Part shown: in pieces, positions 26,516 through 36,299 of the stretch
Layout: each line of letters starts with the position of its first letter
Position numbering within the stretch: the first letter of the stretch is position 1
Source: Thermoplasmata archaeon
GTDB lineage: Archaea > Thermoplasmatota > Thermoplasmata > Thermoplasmatales > GCA-001856825
NCBI GenBank assembly: GCA_021792255.1
Contig: JAJYUZ010000001.1
Span: forward strand, 124,001 to 188,000
Length of the DNA stretch: 64,000 nt
Reading direction: 5' to 3'
Position numbers and translations under genes: made by a program
The notes under the pieces: model-generated
The model's input: the letters and a program-made list of their open reading frames with translations, nothing else
What the model was told of the DNA's origin: nothing
Databases searched by the model: none

Positions 26516-28606
26516 GTGATATTTCTGAAAAATATTACGGGTAAAATTGTGACATTGTGTGTAGTCATCGTCGTGCTTTTATCATCCGTTTTGGTTATTT
26601 TGATCGAAAACAATATAACAGGATCAGTCGTCCCAGGTGCTTCCGACCCAATGCCCAGTCTGAGTGAAATCAGGGGGCAATTACTTTCTACGAGGGAACA
26701 AATCAACCCATATAATTCTTACAGGAGCGAACCTGCGCCTATAGGAATCGCCGACTACGGACTTGGGAATAATGGGAACCCTTACAATTATTCGACCTCA
26801 TCGTTCGTAGGAAACGTCACTGTAAATTCCATTTCATTTTACAATAGTTCTATGAGTTCTTACAATATGACGTTCCAACTGAATCTGAATTTCGTATTCA
26901 AATATAATTCGATTAGCTACGACTACTGGGTCCAGAACGTGGCTTATCTGAATACTTTCAATATGCAGATCACTTTTATAGACAATATCTGGAATCTTTC
27001 CTCCAGCAGAGCAAACATGGCAAACTCGACGGTAACTGGGAATGGAACAGTCACAAACTTCAACTCGACGGCCTTCTACTATGACTTTTCTAACTCTTCG
27101 CTTGCAGGTAACAATATCACGTTGTCAAAGAATGCGTCCTTCCTGTTGAAAATGAACGCTATCCTTGGACCTACTGGTGCTCCAGAAGTTGTCTTTTTGT
27201 ACGATGATGGTTATGGCTGGGTAGCCTATGATAGGGCGATTTTTCACTTTGCAAATAATTTGAAGCAGAGTCCTTACTTTTTTGTCAGTGGAAACTCTTA
27301 CAATCCAGCAAATACGTATTATGATGCAGAACTTGTGATGGGTGGTCCAGGAAATGGCAGCTCAAGCAACGACATCAACTCTTCAGTACTGCTAATGCTG
27401 GAATACTATAATGGAAACAACTATCAAACGATACAGAATGCGTACAATTTCGGGGGTGACACAGGGGAGACAGTTTACAATGCGCTGAGTAGAGGGATAT
27501 ATGGCAGTCTTAGCGGAAGACTAGGGGCCCACGTAACAAACTCGACTGGATCAAATCCTATAGGCCAAATTTACAATTCTAGCGAAGTATCTGACTTGAA
27601 GGTCATATCGAACATTTCCGAAGGAGCGCTGTATGTCAGCAGGCTCGGTTCCACGGGAAAAGTTGGTAACTTTGTAAATGTTACGAATTTCGTCGGGGGA
27701 TCCTTCAACGTCACACTGTATAACGGCACTTATTCAGTAAAAATTCTGGATTATTCGACCGGAAAGTTTCAGAGTTTGGGCGACATCACCTTGATTAAAG
27801 GCAAGGAAACGACTTTTTTTAGTAATATCTATCAAGTCATTTTCCTGGAAAAGGGGCTTCCTTCGGGCAGTTCTTGGTATCTCAACCTGTCTGGAACAAC
27901 TCCATTATTAATTAATGGAAATAAAGAGACACTCTACTTGCAAAATGGGACTTACAACTACACCTTGTCTGCTACCAACAGGGATTATTTCCCCGTAAAT
28001 GGCACCGGAACTGTATTCGTCAATGGAACTTCTCAAAATATGGATGTTCAGTTCTCGTTAGTGCACTTCAACGTAACCTTCACTGAGGTTGGTCTCCCTC
28101 CTGGATCATCTTGGACCGTGACTCTAAATGGAAGGGGTCCTGCTGCAACTTCCGGAAGTTCCATCATCTTTTCAGTCGGAAACGGCACTTATGACTATGT
28201 TGTCCAAAGGGCGGGCAGCTATGTGCCTTCTCAATCCACCGGGGCGGTCACCGTAAATGGTAAATCAGAAACGGTGACAGTATCGTTTGCCATCCTTGAT
28301 GGCTACTTAGTGGGATCAATAAAACCTTCAGAGGCGACTCTAGTAATAAATGGAACATCCTATTTCATAACAAATGGTAGTTTTAACATCTCTCTCAAAC
28401 CGGGGAATTATTCAGTAGTTCTATCGGCAGCAGGTTATGTAACATACACCGCCAACGTTACTATTACCCCGCTCAACGTCACTCACTTGCAGACGAACGG
28501 GTTGGTAAAAGAGTCAAAAACGGGGTTCATAATTGAGGTTATCATATTTCTGCTCTTGATGACGGGTGCAATTGGCAGCATGATACTTTCAAGAAGACGA
28601 AGGTAG
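26516..28606 (+). CDS. Thermopsin-family acid protease, membrane-anchored
   Basis: 696 residues. An N-terminal membrane/signal helix (about 9-31) leads to a thermopsin (peptidase A5) domain at ~70-330: APIGIADYGLGNNGNPYNYS, VQNVAYLNTFNMQITFIDNI split around WNLSS, and YFFVSG are family blocks. Two repeat-like modules follow (each with a GLPxGSSW opening, near residues 445 and 525), a PEGA-like module, and a C-terminal helix (about 669-691) ending in RRRR. It is rich in Asn-Ser/Thr glycosylation sequons. GTG start behind AGGTGA. It would digest protein outside the cell at low pH. Confidence 0.85.
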   Translation: MIFLKNITGKIVTLCVVIVVLLSSVLVILIENNITGSVVPGASDPMPSLSEIRGQLLSTREQINPYNSYRSEPAPIGIADYGLGNNGNPYNYSTSSFVGNVTVNSISFYNSSMSSYNMTFQLNLNFVFKYNSISYDYWVQNVAYLNTFNMQITFIDNIWNLSSSRANMANSTVTGNGTVTNFNSTAFYYDFSNSSLAGNNITLSKNASFLLKMNAILGPTGAPEVVFLYDDGYGWVAYDRAIFHFANNLKQSPYFFVSGNSYNPANTYYDAELVMGGPGNGSSSNDINSSVLLMLEYYNGNNYQTIQNAYNFGGDTGETVYNALSRGIYGSLSGRLGAHVTNSTGSNPIGQIYNSSEVSDLKVISNISEGALYVSRLGSTGKVGNFVNVTNFVGGSFNVTLYNGTYSVKILDYSTGKFQSLGDITLIKGKETTFFSNIYQVIFLEKGLPSGSSWYLNLSGTTPLLINGNKETLYLQNGTYNYTLSATNRDYFPVNGTGTVFVNGTSQNMDVQFSLVHFNVTFTEVGLPPGSSWTVTLNGRGPAATSGSSIIFSVGNGTYDYVVQRAGSYVPSQSTGAVTVNGKSETVTVSFAILDGYLVGSIKPSEATLVINGTSYFITNGSFNISLKPGNYSVVLSAAGYVTYTANVTITPLNVTHLQTNGLVKESKTGFIIEVIIFLLLMTGAIGSMILSRRRR

Positions 28607-28687
28607 CCTTGAGAATAATTACCAGACGCTTTTTTAACAATTTAATGGCGTCGTCATTTCCCATCCAAGATAGGAAATCTGAGGACA

Positions 28688-29353
28688 GTGGATTTCAGAG
28701 TGCACGAAAGAATTTTCCAGAAATTCCCAGAGTTTAGGTATGGTGTGGTAATATGCAAGGGACTTGAAGACACGGGGGTCGACGAAAACCTTCTGAAGGA
28801 GTTCAGGTACACTGAAGGCGGAATCAGGCAAGATCTTTCACTTGAGAGTTGGGTCAGTTCATTTTTTTTGAAGGATGAGGAGAGCGTACTCCTCTCCTGG
28901 TGTGGATTCGACGAAATTTAAATGCTCAAACGAAGCTACCGCAAGAAGAGTGCTCAAAGGTGACGAAATCCCACACAAAAACAGGTTTGTTTACTCCTAC
29001 AGTTTCATATCTCTCAAATATCATACTCCCCGTAGAGGAGAGAATGTAGACAAGCTGAATTGAGATATTGTACTGAAGCACGCTGAGGACCATGAGAAAT
29101 TCACACCGCTAGGCTCCAAGGAAGAGACAAGGGTGAACGAGGGAGAAATCGTCAACACTTCCGGCTCTGAGGTAATATGTAGAAAATGGAACTGGAGGTA
29201 ATCTGAAAAACTGCACTTACCGAAGACACTAGGAACTCATTCCTCATCGTTGAAATTCTTCCATCATTATTTCACATGGAAGTAAAAACGGCTAAGGGTG
29301 AACTGAAAGATATAATACCAATATTTGCAGAACTACTCCTCACGAAAAATTAA
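28688..29353 (+). pseudogene. Decayed B3/4 (tRNA-synthetase editing-like) domain gene
   Basis: Joined across frames this matches the B3/B4 domain family (COG3382 type): FQKFPEFRYGVVICKGLED at the start, SNEATARRVLKGDEIPHKNR, FISLKYHTPRRGENVDKLN, then FTPLGS, NEGEIVNTSGSEVICRKWNW and NSFLIVEILPS at the end. The frame shifts in a run of eight T at 28862-28869, stops in frame at 29061 and 29199, and shifts again near 29205. The domain resembles the editing domain of PheRS beta chain. At least four lesions make it a clear pseudogene. Confidence 0.8.
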
Positions 29354-29458
29354 TCACTAGGGAAAATACCTAATACCAATTAATCTGAAGACCTACCTAT
29401 CGTCTCTACGTGTCTGTCTTCTGGCAATAATTATTATCCATTTTACCATACGATTTGT

Positions 29459-30211
29459 GTGAACTTCAAAGAGATTATTGTCAGAGAGGGGGAGATATCT
29501 GAAATTATCCTGAATAGACCTAAGAAACTGAACGCACTGAACGCATCAATGAAGTCAGAACTCATCGAAGCGCTCAAGACACTAAATGAAAATGATTCCG
29601 TGAAGGTCATAGTCGTGAGCGGAGAAGGTGGAAACTTCTCTACTGGCCAAGATATCAATGAGACAGCATCATTTTCGGGTGAGGACGTGGCTAGTTGGGT
29701 CGATGGGCTGGAAAGACTGTTTGATGCATTCAGAAATGTCGATAAACCAATGATAGCGTCCATAGAAGGGTATGCTGCCGGTGCAGGATTTCAATTATCT
29801 CTACTCTGTGATATGAGAATCTGCTCGTCTACAGCTAAACTAGGTCTCCCTGAAATCAATGTGGGGCTCCCGTGCATTACGGGTAGCCAAATTTTGCACA
29901 TGCTTGGTGTTCCACTTTCAAAGATAGCAGAGATGATCATGACAGGTGATTTTATAACTGGTACAGAGGGAAAAGAGCTTGGAATAGTCAACCACGTCGT
30001 CTCAGCAGGACATACACACGCTGTTGCAGTCGACATTGCTGGGCAGCTCGTCAAGAAGTCATCGGCTGCACAGAAAGTCCACAAACGGTGGCTCAGAAGC
30101 ATGACAGAAGACCTTTTTAGGAAATCGTTTAAGTTCGCAATCGAAGCTGATACGGAAGTCTTTAACTCGGGAGAACCATCTAAGGCTATGGACTCCTTTT
30201 TGAAAGAGTGA
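29459..30211 (+). CDS. Enoyl-CoA hydratase/isomerase (crotonase) family protein
   Basis: 250 residues of the crotonase fold. The oxyanion-hole blocks are GGNFSTGQDIN (about 60-70) and IEGYAAGAGFQLSLLCDMRI (about 101-120); PEINVGLP holds the Glu found at the acid/base position in hydratases. It probably hydrates or isomerises an acyl-CoA; the exact substrate is unknown. GTG start. Stands alone between a pseudogene and about 530 bases without a clear gene. Confidence 0.85.
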   Translation: MNFKEIIVREGEISEIILNRPKKLNALNASMKSELIEALKTLNENDSVKVIVVSGEGGNFSTGQDINETASFSGEDVASWVDGLERLFDAFRNVDKPMIASIEGYAAGAGFQLSLLCDMRICSSTAKLGLPEINVGLPCITGSQILHMLGVPLSKIAEMIMTGDFITGTEGKELGIVNHVVSAGHTHAVAVDIAGQLVKKSSAAQKVHKRWLRSMTEDLFRKSFKFAIEADTEVFNSGEPSKAMDSFLKE

Positions 30212-30715
30212 GTACATACATTCTCTGAAACTCATGTGGAGATTGCAATTTTTCCGATATAGTCTCAGGACAACAAGGGAAGCAATGTATGAGCCTGAGC
30301 ATAGACAATTTATCCACATTCTTTTTTAGCAACCACATTATGATGCAAATGATGAGATACGGGAAACAGCTCAAAGCAGGACTAGAATCGCTAAGTGCAG
30401 AGATCCTCCCTATTAGCACGAACTCAGGCTTCGTGCCGGCAACCGGAGACGATCTAAGCCATGTCGCGTCTCGAAGGACGGAAAAGGAGACTAAGTTCAC
30501 ACGACAGTCTCGGTATGTCTCATTTGCGATTTGGTCGAGCATTGCGATCTGGGAAGACTTTGGAGCTTACACTGGAGATCATCTATTGTGTTAGCCTTTG
30601 GAATGAAGACTGTCAAGGGAAAGGTTGGCAAGTTCGCCGATCACGCTGGCCCAAGAGTTATCGAATTCGAACTTAAGGTTGAAGGTAAGCTCTGAGGTCA
30701 CATTTAAGAGATTGA
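30212..30715. other. Gene-free stretch, possible decayed sequence
   Basis: About 500 bases with no ORF that resembles a known family. A 101-codon open frame (30289-30594) has no supporting features. Near 30600-30690 one frame reads a lysine- and valine-rich peptide (MKTVKGKVGKFADHAGPR) with a coding-like look that ends at a stop, perhaps a remnant. Nothing can be named. Confidence 0.3.
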
Positions 30716-30745
30716 GGAACCGAACAGTCTTACAGGAGATATAGA

Positions 30746-31684
30746 ATGAAACGGATAGTTGTCAAGTCTCCAGCATCCTCCGCAAATCTAGGGTCTGGAT
30801 TCGACGTATTCGCTATAGGTCTGAAAGACCCAAAAGACACCGTTGAATTACGGGCATCTAAGTCCCACGAATTAGCGGTGAGAGTCACTTACGCAGAGAA
30901 CAGTAGTGTGCGCGGTTTTGAAGATACCGCCATGCGTGCTGTGATAGAGGCAATGGCAACAGAATTTGACCTCGCATACAGGATAGACGGCGTCATTGTA
31001 AGTCATATACCAATTGGAGTAGGTCTTGGAAGTAGCGCGGCCTCTTCAGTTGCTGCGGCAGTTGGAGCAGACAGACTTTTTCAGTTGAATCTTGATAGCA
31101 AGAGTATTCTCCGATTTGCTGCAGAAGGAGAACTTGCTGCTTCCGGATCTAGACACTATGACAATATTGCGGGAGCCCTTCAGGGAGGATTCGTAATGGT
31201 GCATCTCGACTCGCTTGAGACCATCAAGTTTCCCTCGCCCAAAGGAATGAGAATAGTGATCGTAACACCCGAACTAAAATTACCAGGAAAGAAAACTAAA
31301 TATGCCAGGTCCCTGCTTCCAAGGAACGTGGGGCTTAAAAAGATGACAAAAAATGTATCTTTTGCCTCAAGAGTAGTCGCAGGCTTTGCCAATGATGATA
31401 TTGAAATGATAGGTAGCGGACTGGAGGACTCGGTAGTTGAACCGGCCAGAAAAATGATGATACCCTGGTTTGACGAGGTTAAAGACGCCGCTCTGAAATC
31501 CGGAGCAGCAGGCGTGTGCATTAGCGGTGCGGGGCCCAGCATGATGGCTATCGTCAATAGCTATAAAGTTGACCCAGAGAGAGTACGAAAATCCATGGAG
31601 TACCACTTTGGAAGCCATGGCATTTCAGCCAATAGTTTCGTAACGAGCATAGGGGAGGGAACTAAAATTGTTAGAAAGTTTTAA
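30746..31684 (+). CDS. thrB: Homoserine kinase
   Basis: 312 residues of the GHMP family. SPASSANLGSGFDVFAIGL (residues 7-25) and the phosphate-binding PIGVGLGSSAASSVAAAVGA (about 91-110) are diagnostic, and the C-terminal ISGAGPSMMAI closes the fold. It phosphorylates homoserine on the way to threonine. It overlaps thrC by 17 bases, so the two are coupled. The ATG lies after aggagatatag, giving a ribosome-binding site. Confidence 0.93.
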   Translation: MKRIVVKSPASSANLGSGFDVFAIGLKDPKDTVELRASKSHELAVRVTYAENSSVRGFEDTAMRAVIEAMATEFDLAYRIDGVIVSHIPIGVGLGSSAASSVAAAVGADRLFQLNLDSKSILRFAAEGELAASGSRHYDNIAGALQGGFVMVHLDSLETIKFPSPKGMRIVIVTPELKLPGKKTKYARSLLPRNVGLKKMTKNVSFASRVVAGFANDDIEMIGSGLEDSVVEPARKMMIPWFDEVKDAALKSGAAGVCISGAGPSMMAIVNSYKVDPERVRKSMEYHFGSHGISANSFVTSIGEGTKIVRKF

Positions 31685-32870
31685 GGATTGGTCTATGCAC
31701 TGTTTCGAGTGCGGTAAAGAGTACGGAGAAGAACCAGCTTCATCACTGTGTGATTGTGGAGGAGTGCTGGAGTTGGTTCTAAATGAGAATTTTCCGACCA
31801 TCGACGATTTCCGTGGGGTGGGAGTGTGGCGTTATTCCAGCGCTCTCCCGATCTCAAGACGAATCCAATCGGTTACAATGGACGAAGGGAACACTCCGCT
31901 GATAAGAACGAAAAATCTTGTTCCTGAACGGGAACTGCAACTATTTGTCAAGAACGAGGGGCAAAATCCGACCGGTTCATTCAAGGACAGGGGGATGACT
32001 GTTGCAGTCACGAGAGCAAGAGGGATTGGAGCAAACACTCTGGTGTGTGCCTCGACCGGTAACACTTCTGCGTCTGCCGCAGCTTATGCAGCGAGAGCAG
32101 GTATGCGAGCTATGGTCTTTGTCCCCTCTGGAAAGATTGCTGGAGGAAAGCTGGTTCAGGCAATAATCCATGGTGCCAAGGTCATAAGGGTAAACGGCGA
32201 TTTCGACGCTTCGTTGGAAATAATGATGGAAGAAGCAGGCAAAAGGAAAGACCTTTATGTGGTCAACTCCCTAAATCCGTTTAGAATAGAAGGGCAGAAG
32301 ACTGGCGCATTCGAAATATTCGAACAGCTCGGTAAGAAGGTTCCTGATTATGTGATTTTGCCTGTTGGAAATGCAGGCAACATCAGCGCATACTGGAAGG
32401 GTTTTTCCGAACTTAAAAAATGGGGGATAATAGAAAGAACTCCTAGAATGATCGGAGTTCAGGCAGCTGGAGCTTCGCCACTCGCTGAGGTATTTCTCAA
32501 AGGAAAGGATGATCTAGTCAAGTGGAAAAATCCGGAAACGGTTGCATCTGCCATTCGTATTGGTAACCCAGTTTCTTGGAGAAAAGCTCTAACTGCCGTG
32601 AGGGATTCGGGCGGACGGTTGTTGACAGTAACGGACAGTGAGATTCTCAAGGCCCAGAGGGATCTTGCTTCCAAGGAGGGTATATTTGTGGAACCTGCCA
32701 GTGCCGCACCAATAGCTGCACTTAGACACTTGAGAGACGTGATTGAGAAGAATTCATCGGTTGTATGTATAGCAACGGGAAATGGGCTCAAGGACCAGGG
32801 GGTCGTGCCAGTCGATTCTGAAAATCTTCCGCTGATTTCTAGCTTAAAAGAGTTAGAACAGTACCTTTAG
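31668..32870 (+). CDS. thrC: Threonine synthase
   Basis: 400 residues, PLP-dependent. An N-terminal zinc-ribbon-like part (CFECGKEYG and CDCGG) is followed by EGNTPLIRTKNL, the PLP-lysine block NPTGSFKDRGM, CASTGNTSASAAAYA and the phosphate-binding PVGNAGNISAYW. It turns O-phosphohomoserine into threonine. If the ATG at 31695 (MHCFECGKEYG) is used the overlap with thrB vanishes; the listed start overlaps by 17 bases. Confidence 0.93.
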   Translation: MLESFKDWSMHCFECGKEYGEEPASSLCDCGGVLELVLNENFPTIDDFRGVGVWRYSSALPISRRIQSVTMDEGNTPLIRTKNLVPERELQLFVKNEGQNPTGSFKDRGMTVAVTRARGIGANTLVCASTGNTSASAAAYAARAGMRAMVFVPSGKIAGGKLVQAIIHGAKVIRVNGDFDASLEIMMEEAGKRKDLYVVNSLNPFRIEGQKTGAFEIFEQLGKKVPDYVILPVGNAGNISAYWKGFSELKKWGIIERTPRMIGVQAAGASPLAEVFLKGKDDLVKWKNPETVASAIRIGNPVSWRKALTAVRDSGGRLLTVTDSEILKAQRDLASKEGIFVEPASAAPIAALRHLRDVIEKNSSVVCIATGNGLKDQGVVPVDSENLPLISSLKELEQYL

Positions 32871-33025
32871 AGGGTTGGTGTTATCATCTTTCTTATAACG
32901 ATTTTCTCTTTGAAAAGGATCGTTCGCAAATTACTCTTGTCGTCTAAATTCTACACTTCTAAATCAGACAGGATTGTAAGAATATTTTTCTTTTTAGAAG
33001 TCATTTCTCTTCAGGAGTCACTGAA

Positions 33026-34090
33026 ATGCACGTAAAGTTATTTATTCCGGGTCCAACGGAAGTGAGAGAGGACGTACTGAAAGAAATGTCAAGACCGATT
33101 ATTGGTCACAGAACGAAGGACATGTCCGATTTATACGAGAGAATTCATAACAACTTGCAGAAATTTTTTAACACCCAAAACGAAGTGATGGTGTTCACAG
33201 CTTCCGGGACAGGTATGATGGAAGGGAGCATTAGGAACACGGTACAAAACGATGTTCTGCATTTGACTAATGGCTCGTTCAGTGAAAGATGGTTTGAAAT
33301 ATCAAAGGCAAATGGAAAGAATGCTGAAGCGATCAAATACGAATGGGGGAAAGCGGCGAAGACAAAAGATGTAGAAGAAAAATTCAAGTCCATGAATTAT
33401 GAAGGTATTGCGCTTACGCATAATGAAACGAGCACGGGAGTCAGAACTCCGATAGACGATTTTTCTAAACTATCCCATGAGTACAACTCTCTGTTGCTGG
33501 TAGATGCCGTCAGTTCACTTGGGGGCGACTTGATAGATGTGAACAAAGCAGACGTTATCTTCGCTCCTACTCAGAAATCATTCGGACTGCCTCCGGGATT
33601 GGTCATAGTTTTCATCAGCCCTAAAGCAATGGAAAAGGCAAGGAGCGTTAAATCAAGGGGATACTATTTCGATTTCATATCAATGAAGAAATATTACGAT
33701 GAAAAGAGGCAGATTCCGGCGACCCCCTCTATTTCACTCTTCTATGCGCTTGATTATCAGCTCGAGAAAATGATAAAGGAAGGTATGGAGGCAAGGTACA
33801 GGCGCCACAAACAAATGGCCTCAATGGTACAGAAATGGGCATCGGACAATTTTGCTCTCTTTGCTGAACCAGGATACGAGTCGGTAACGGTTACGACCGT
33901 CTCAAATTCAAGAAATATCAATGTAGACGAAATGAACAAAGCATTGAAGGCAAGGTGGATGTCTATTTCAAATGGTTACGGGAAGCTAAGAGAGAAGACA
34001 TTCAGGATCGCGCACATGGGTGACATCACCCCAACAGAAATTAAGGAGCTTCTGGAAACTATTGATGAGATAATTACGGTGAAACCATGA
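33026..34090 (+). CDS. Class V aminotransferase, probable phosphoserine/serine transaminase
   Basis: 354 residues of the alanine-glyoxylate/serine-pyruvate aminotransferase group. The N-terminal FIPGPTEVREDVLKEMSRP and GHRTKDM blocks are typical; the PLP-binding Lys is K184 in APTQKSFGLPPG. Its stop overlaps the serA start by 4 bases, so it probably supplies the transamination step of serine synthesis, as class V enzymes do in other archaea; a serine-glyoxylate role is the alternative. SD-like aggag lies about seven bases before the ATG. Confidence 0.85.
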   Translation: MHVKLFIPGPTEVREDVLKEMSRPIIGHRTKDMSDLYERIHNNLQKFFNTQNEVMVFTASGTGMMEGSIRNTVQNDVLHLTNGSFSERWFEISKANGKNAEAIKYEWGKAAKTKDVEEKFKSMNYEGIALTHNETSTGVRTPIDDFSKLSHEYNSLLLVDAVSSLGGDLIDVNKADVIFAPTQKSFGLPPGLVIVFISPKAMEKARSVKSRGYYFDFISMKKYYDEKRQIPATPSISLFYALDYQLEKMIKEGMEARYRRHKQMASMVQKWASDNFALFAEPGYESVTVTTVSNSRNINVDEMNKALKARWMSISNGYGKLREKTFRIAHMGDITPTEIKELLETIDEIITVKP

Positions 34091-34995
34091 AGATACTCGT
34101 AACCGACCAGCTTCACACCGAGGGGATATCCTACATCAAGAGTCAAGGCATTGAAGTCGACGAGAGACTAGATCTTACGGGCGAGGATCTGAAGAGAATC
34201 ATAGGCGACTATGAAGGACTTATAGTGAGGAGCAGGACAAAGGTCACAAAAGAAGTAATCGAAGCTGGTAAAAAGCTACTCGTAGTAGGTAGGGCAGGAG
34301 TAGGGCTTGACAATGTAGATACGACTTTTGCTATTGCAAGGAATATAAAGGTTCTAAACACTCCAAATGTAAGCACCACATCGGTCGCTGAGCTAGTGAT
34401 TGGTTACATGATTTCGGCAGTAAGACACATTCCGCAAGCAACAGTCTCAATTCAGGCAGGTCAGTGGGAAAAGGAAAAATTTTTTGGAACCGAACTGGCA
34501 GAAAAGACTCTCGGAATAGTTGGACTTGGTCGTATAGGTAATGCAGTTGCTATCAGGGCACGGGCCTTCGAAATGAAAATAATTGGCTTCGACCCATTCG
34601 TTGCGAATTCTGAGTACGTCAAGGTCGTGGACCTTGATACGCTTGTCAGAGAATCCGATTTCATTACAGTTCACGTCCCTCTTACGGAAAACACCCATCA
34701 CATGATATCGAGTAGAGAGGTCAAGAAAATGAAGAGAGGAGTAGTACTCATAAACGCTGCGAGAGGCGGGATATTGGATGAAGACGCAATAGATCAGGGG
34801 ATGAAAGAAGGTATAGTGAGTTCTGTAGCTCTCGATACGTTTGAATCAGAAAAACCTTTCAAGACGATCCTGCGTGGACAGGAGAACCTGATAGCAACCC
34901 CTCACGTCGGCGCGCAGACAGAGGAGGCACAAAGGAGAGCAGGTATAGAGGTGGGAAAGGTCGTAGTTGAGTACCTCAAGCAAGCTGTGAAGTGA
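34087..34995 (+). CDS. serA: D-3-phosphoglycerate dehydrogenase, short form
   Basis: 302 residues, a 2-hydroxyacid dehydrogenase. The NAD site [13 protein letters not shown] is near residue 141, catalytic Arg in [11 protein letters not shown], Glu in the following helix region and His in [12 protein letters not shown]. The C-terminal ACT and allosteric domains of long SerA are absent, so serine feedback through ACT is not expected. It oxidises 3-phosphoglycerate to 3-phosphohydroxypyruvate. Coupled to the aminotransferase before it and four bases ahead of DUF1015. Confidence 0.9.
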   Translation: MKILVTDQLHTEGISYIKSQGIEVDERLDLTGEDLKRIIGDYEGLIVRSRTKVTKEVIEAGKKLLVVGRAGVGLDNVDTTFAIARNIKVLNTPNVSTTSVAELVIGYMISAVRHIPQATVSIQAGQWEKEKFFGTELAEKTLGIVGLGRIGNAVAIRARAFEMKIIGFDPFVANSEYVKVVDLDTLVRESDFITVHVPLTENTHHMISSREVKKMKRGVVLINAARGGILDEDAIDQGMKEGIVSSVALDTFESEKPFKTILRGQENLIATPHVGAQTEEAQRRAGIEVGKVVVEYLKQAVK

Positions 34996-34999
34996 GATC

Positions 35000-36181
35000 A
35001 TGGTCGAGGTCTTACCTTTTAAGGGAATAATGTACACCACGGGCGATATTAAAGATGTAATAACGGAACCTTACGACAAAATCCCGAAGGAACTTCAAGT
35101 CAGATACTACGAAAGGAATCCACACAACTTCATTAGACTGAACCTTCCAATGGACGGTGACCCATACGGTTCCGCGAGAGCCACACTGAATGAATGGCTT
35201 AGGAAAGGAATCCTCGCGAAAGATCAGACGCCACATTTCTATGAGTACGTCGAGAAATTCACAATATTTGGTTCAACCAGAAGGAGAACGGGTGTGTTTG
35301 CAGCTGTAAAGATTGAAGATTATTCGGAAAAAAAGATATATCGACACGAGCGGACTTTCACCGGTCCAAAGGAAGACAGACTAAAAATGCTCAGGGCGAC
35401 CAACGCAGATCTGGAACCAGTCTTTTTTCTTTACGACGACCCTTCAATGGAAGTCGAGAAGTTGCTCGATTCCCTCCCTAAGATTAGGAATCTGGATTTG
35501 ACAGATGATGGTGGGGTAAGACACATCATCTATAGGTTGAATTCTCAGGAGATAACTGATATATTCAAAAGCAAGAAACTGGTCATAGCAGACGGGCACC
35601 ACAGGTACGAAACCGCACTCGCTTTTAGCAAAGAAAATAACCAAGCAGGAAACACCGGGTACGTTATGGCGGTGCTCGTGAACAGATACGACCCGGGACT
35701 GGTGATATTACCATCCCACCGAGTGATAGTCAATAGTAAATTCAATCCTCAGCAAGTGCTGGAAAAACTAGAAGAAAAATTCGAAATAAAGGAAGTTCCA
35801 ATTGAATTCATCAATGACCCCTTAAAAATGGATATGGTTTTCTACTTCAAAGGACACGGGTTTGACCTGAAGCTGAAGGAAAACCTTCCAAAAACAACAT
35901 CTACTGTGGAAGATATCAACGTATCAATTCTAAACAACCTTGTAATTTCAGGTGTTCTCGCCATTACAAACAGGGAAACGATAAAATTTACCAGGTGGGC
36001 AACCGATGCAATGCAAGATGTAAATGAAGGGAATGCATCTTTTGCATTCCTGGTAAAGCCAGTCGATCCAAAGGTTGTCTGGAATGCGGCCATGAATGAC
36101 GAAGTCATGCCAGAGAAATCAACCGACTTTTACCCAAAATTGATTTCGGGCCTGATGATGTTTGACCTTCTCGAACGGTAG
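35000..36181 (+). CDS. DUF1015 family protein in the serine operon
   Basis: 393 residues of DUF1015. Family blocks are YDKIPKE near residue 25, RHERTFTGPKEDRLKML at ~115-131 and ADGHHRYETA with DGHHRY at 198-203. The DGHHR stretch recalls the DGHHR-type motif of ParB/sulfiredoxin-fold kinases such as the ADP-dependent serine kinase SerK and SbnI. It starts four bases after serA, and DUF1015 genes often neighbour serA elsewhere. A role in serine or phosphoserine metabolism is inferred; no activity is shown by the sequence. Confidence 0.8.
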   Translation: MVEVLPFKGIMYTTGDIKDVITEPYDKIPKELQVRYYERNPHNFIRLNLPMDGDPYGSARATLNEWLRKGILAKDQTPHFYEYVEKFTIFGSTRRRTGVFAAVKIEDYSEKKIYRHERTFTGPKEDRLKMLRATNADLEPVFFLYDDPSMEVEKLLDSLPKIRNLDLTDDGGVRHIIYRLNSQEITDIFKSKKLVIADGHHRYETALAFSKENNQAGNTGYVMAVLVNRYDPGLVILPSHRVIVNSKFNPQQVLEKLEEKFEIKEVPIEFINDPLKMDMVFYFKGHGFDLKLKENLPKTTSTVEDINVSILNNLVISGVLAITNRETIKFTRWATDAMQDVNEGNASFAFLVKPVDPKVVWNAAMNDEVMPEKSTDFYPKLISGLMMFDLLER

Positions 36182-36299
36182 AACTACTCCAGATTTTAAC
36201 GAGTTATCAAATGGGCTATAGATTTCTACAACAAGAACTGGTCCCCGTAAAGATCTTTCATTTACTGTTATGGTGGCTTGATTTAGACTATTTCCTTAA

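Noticed and set aside
28875..29063. 62-codon frame as a separate small gene
   Set aside because: It is the middle piece of the decayed B3/4-domain gene; the match continues in the pieces before and after.
30289..30594. 101-codon plus-strand frame
   Set aside because: No start signal, no domain and no known similarity; the frame may be chance in a gene-poor stretch.
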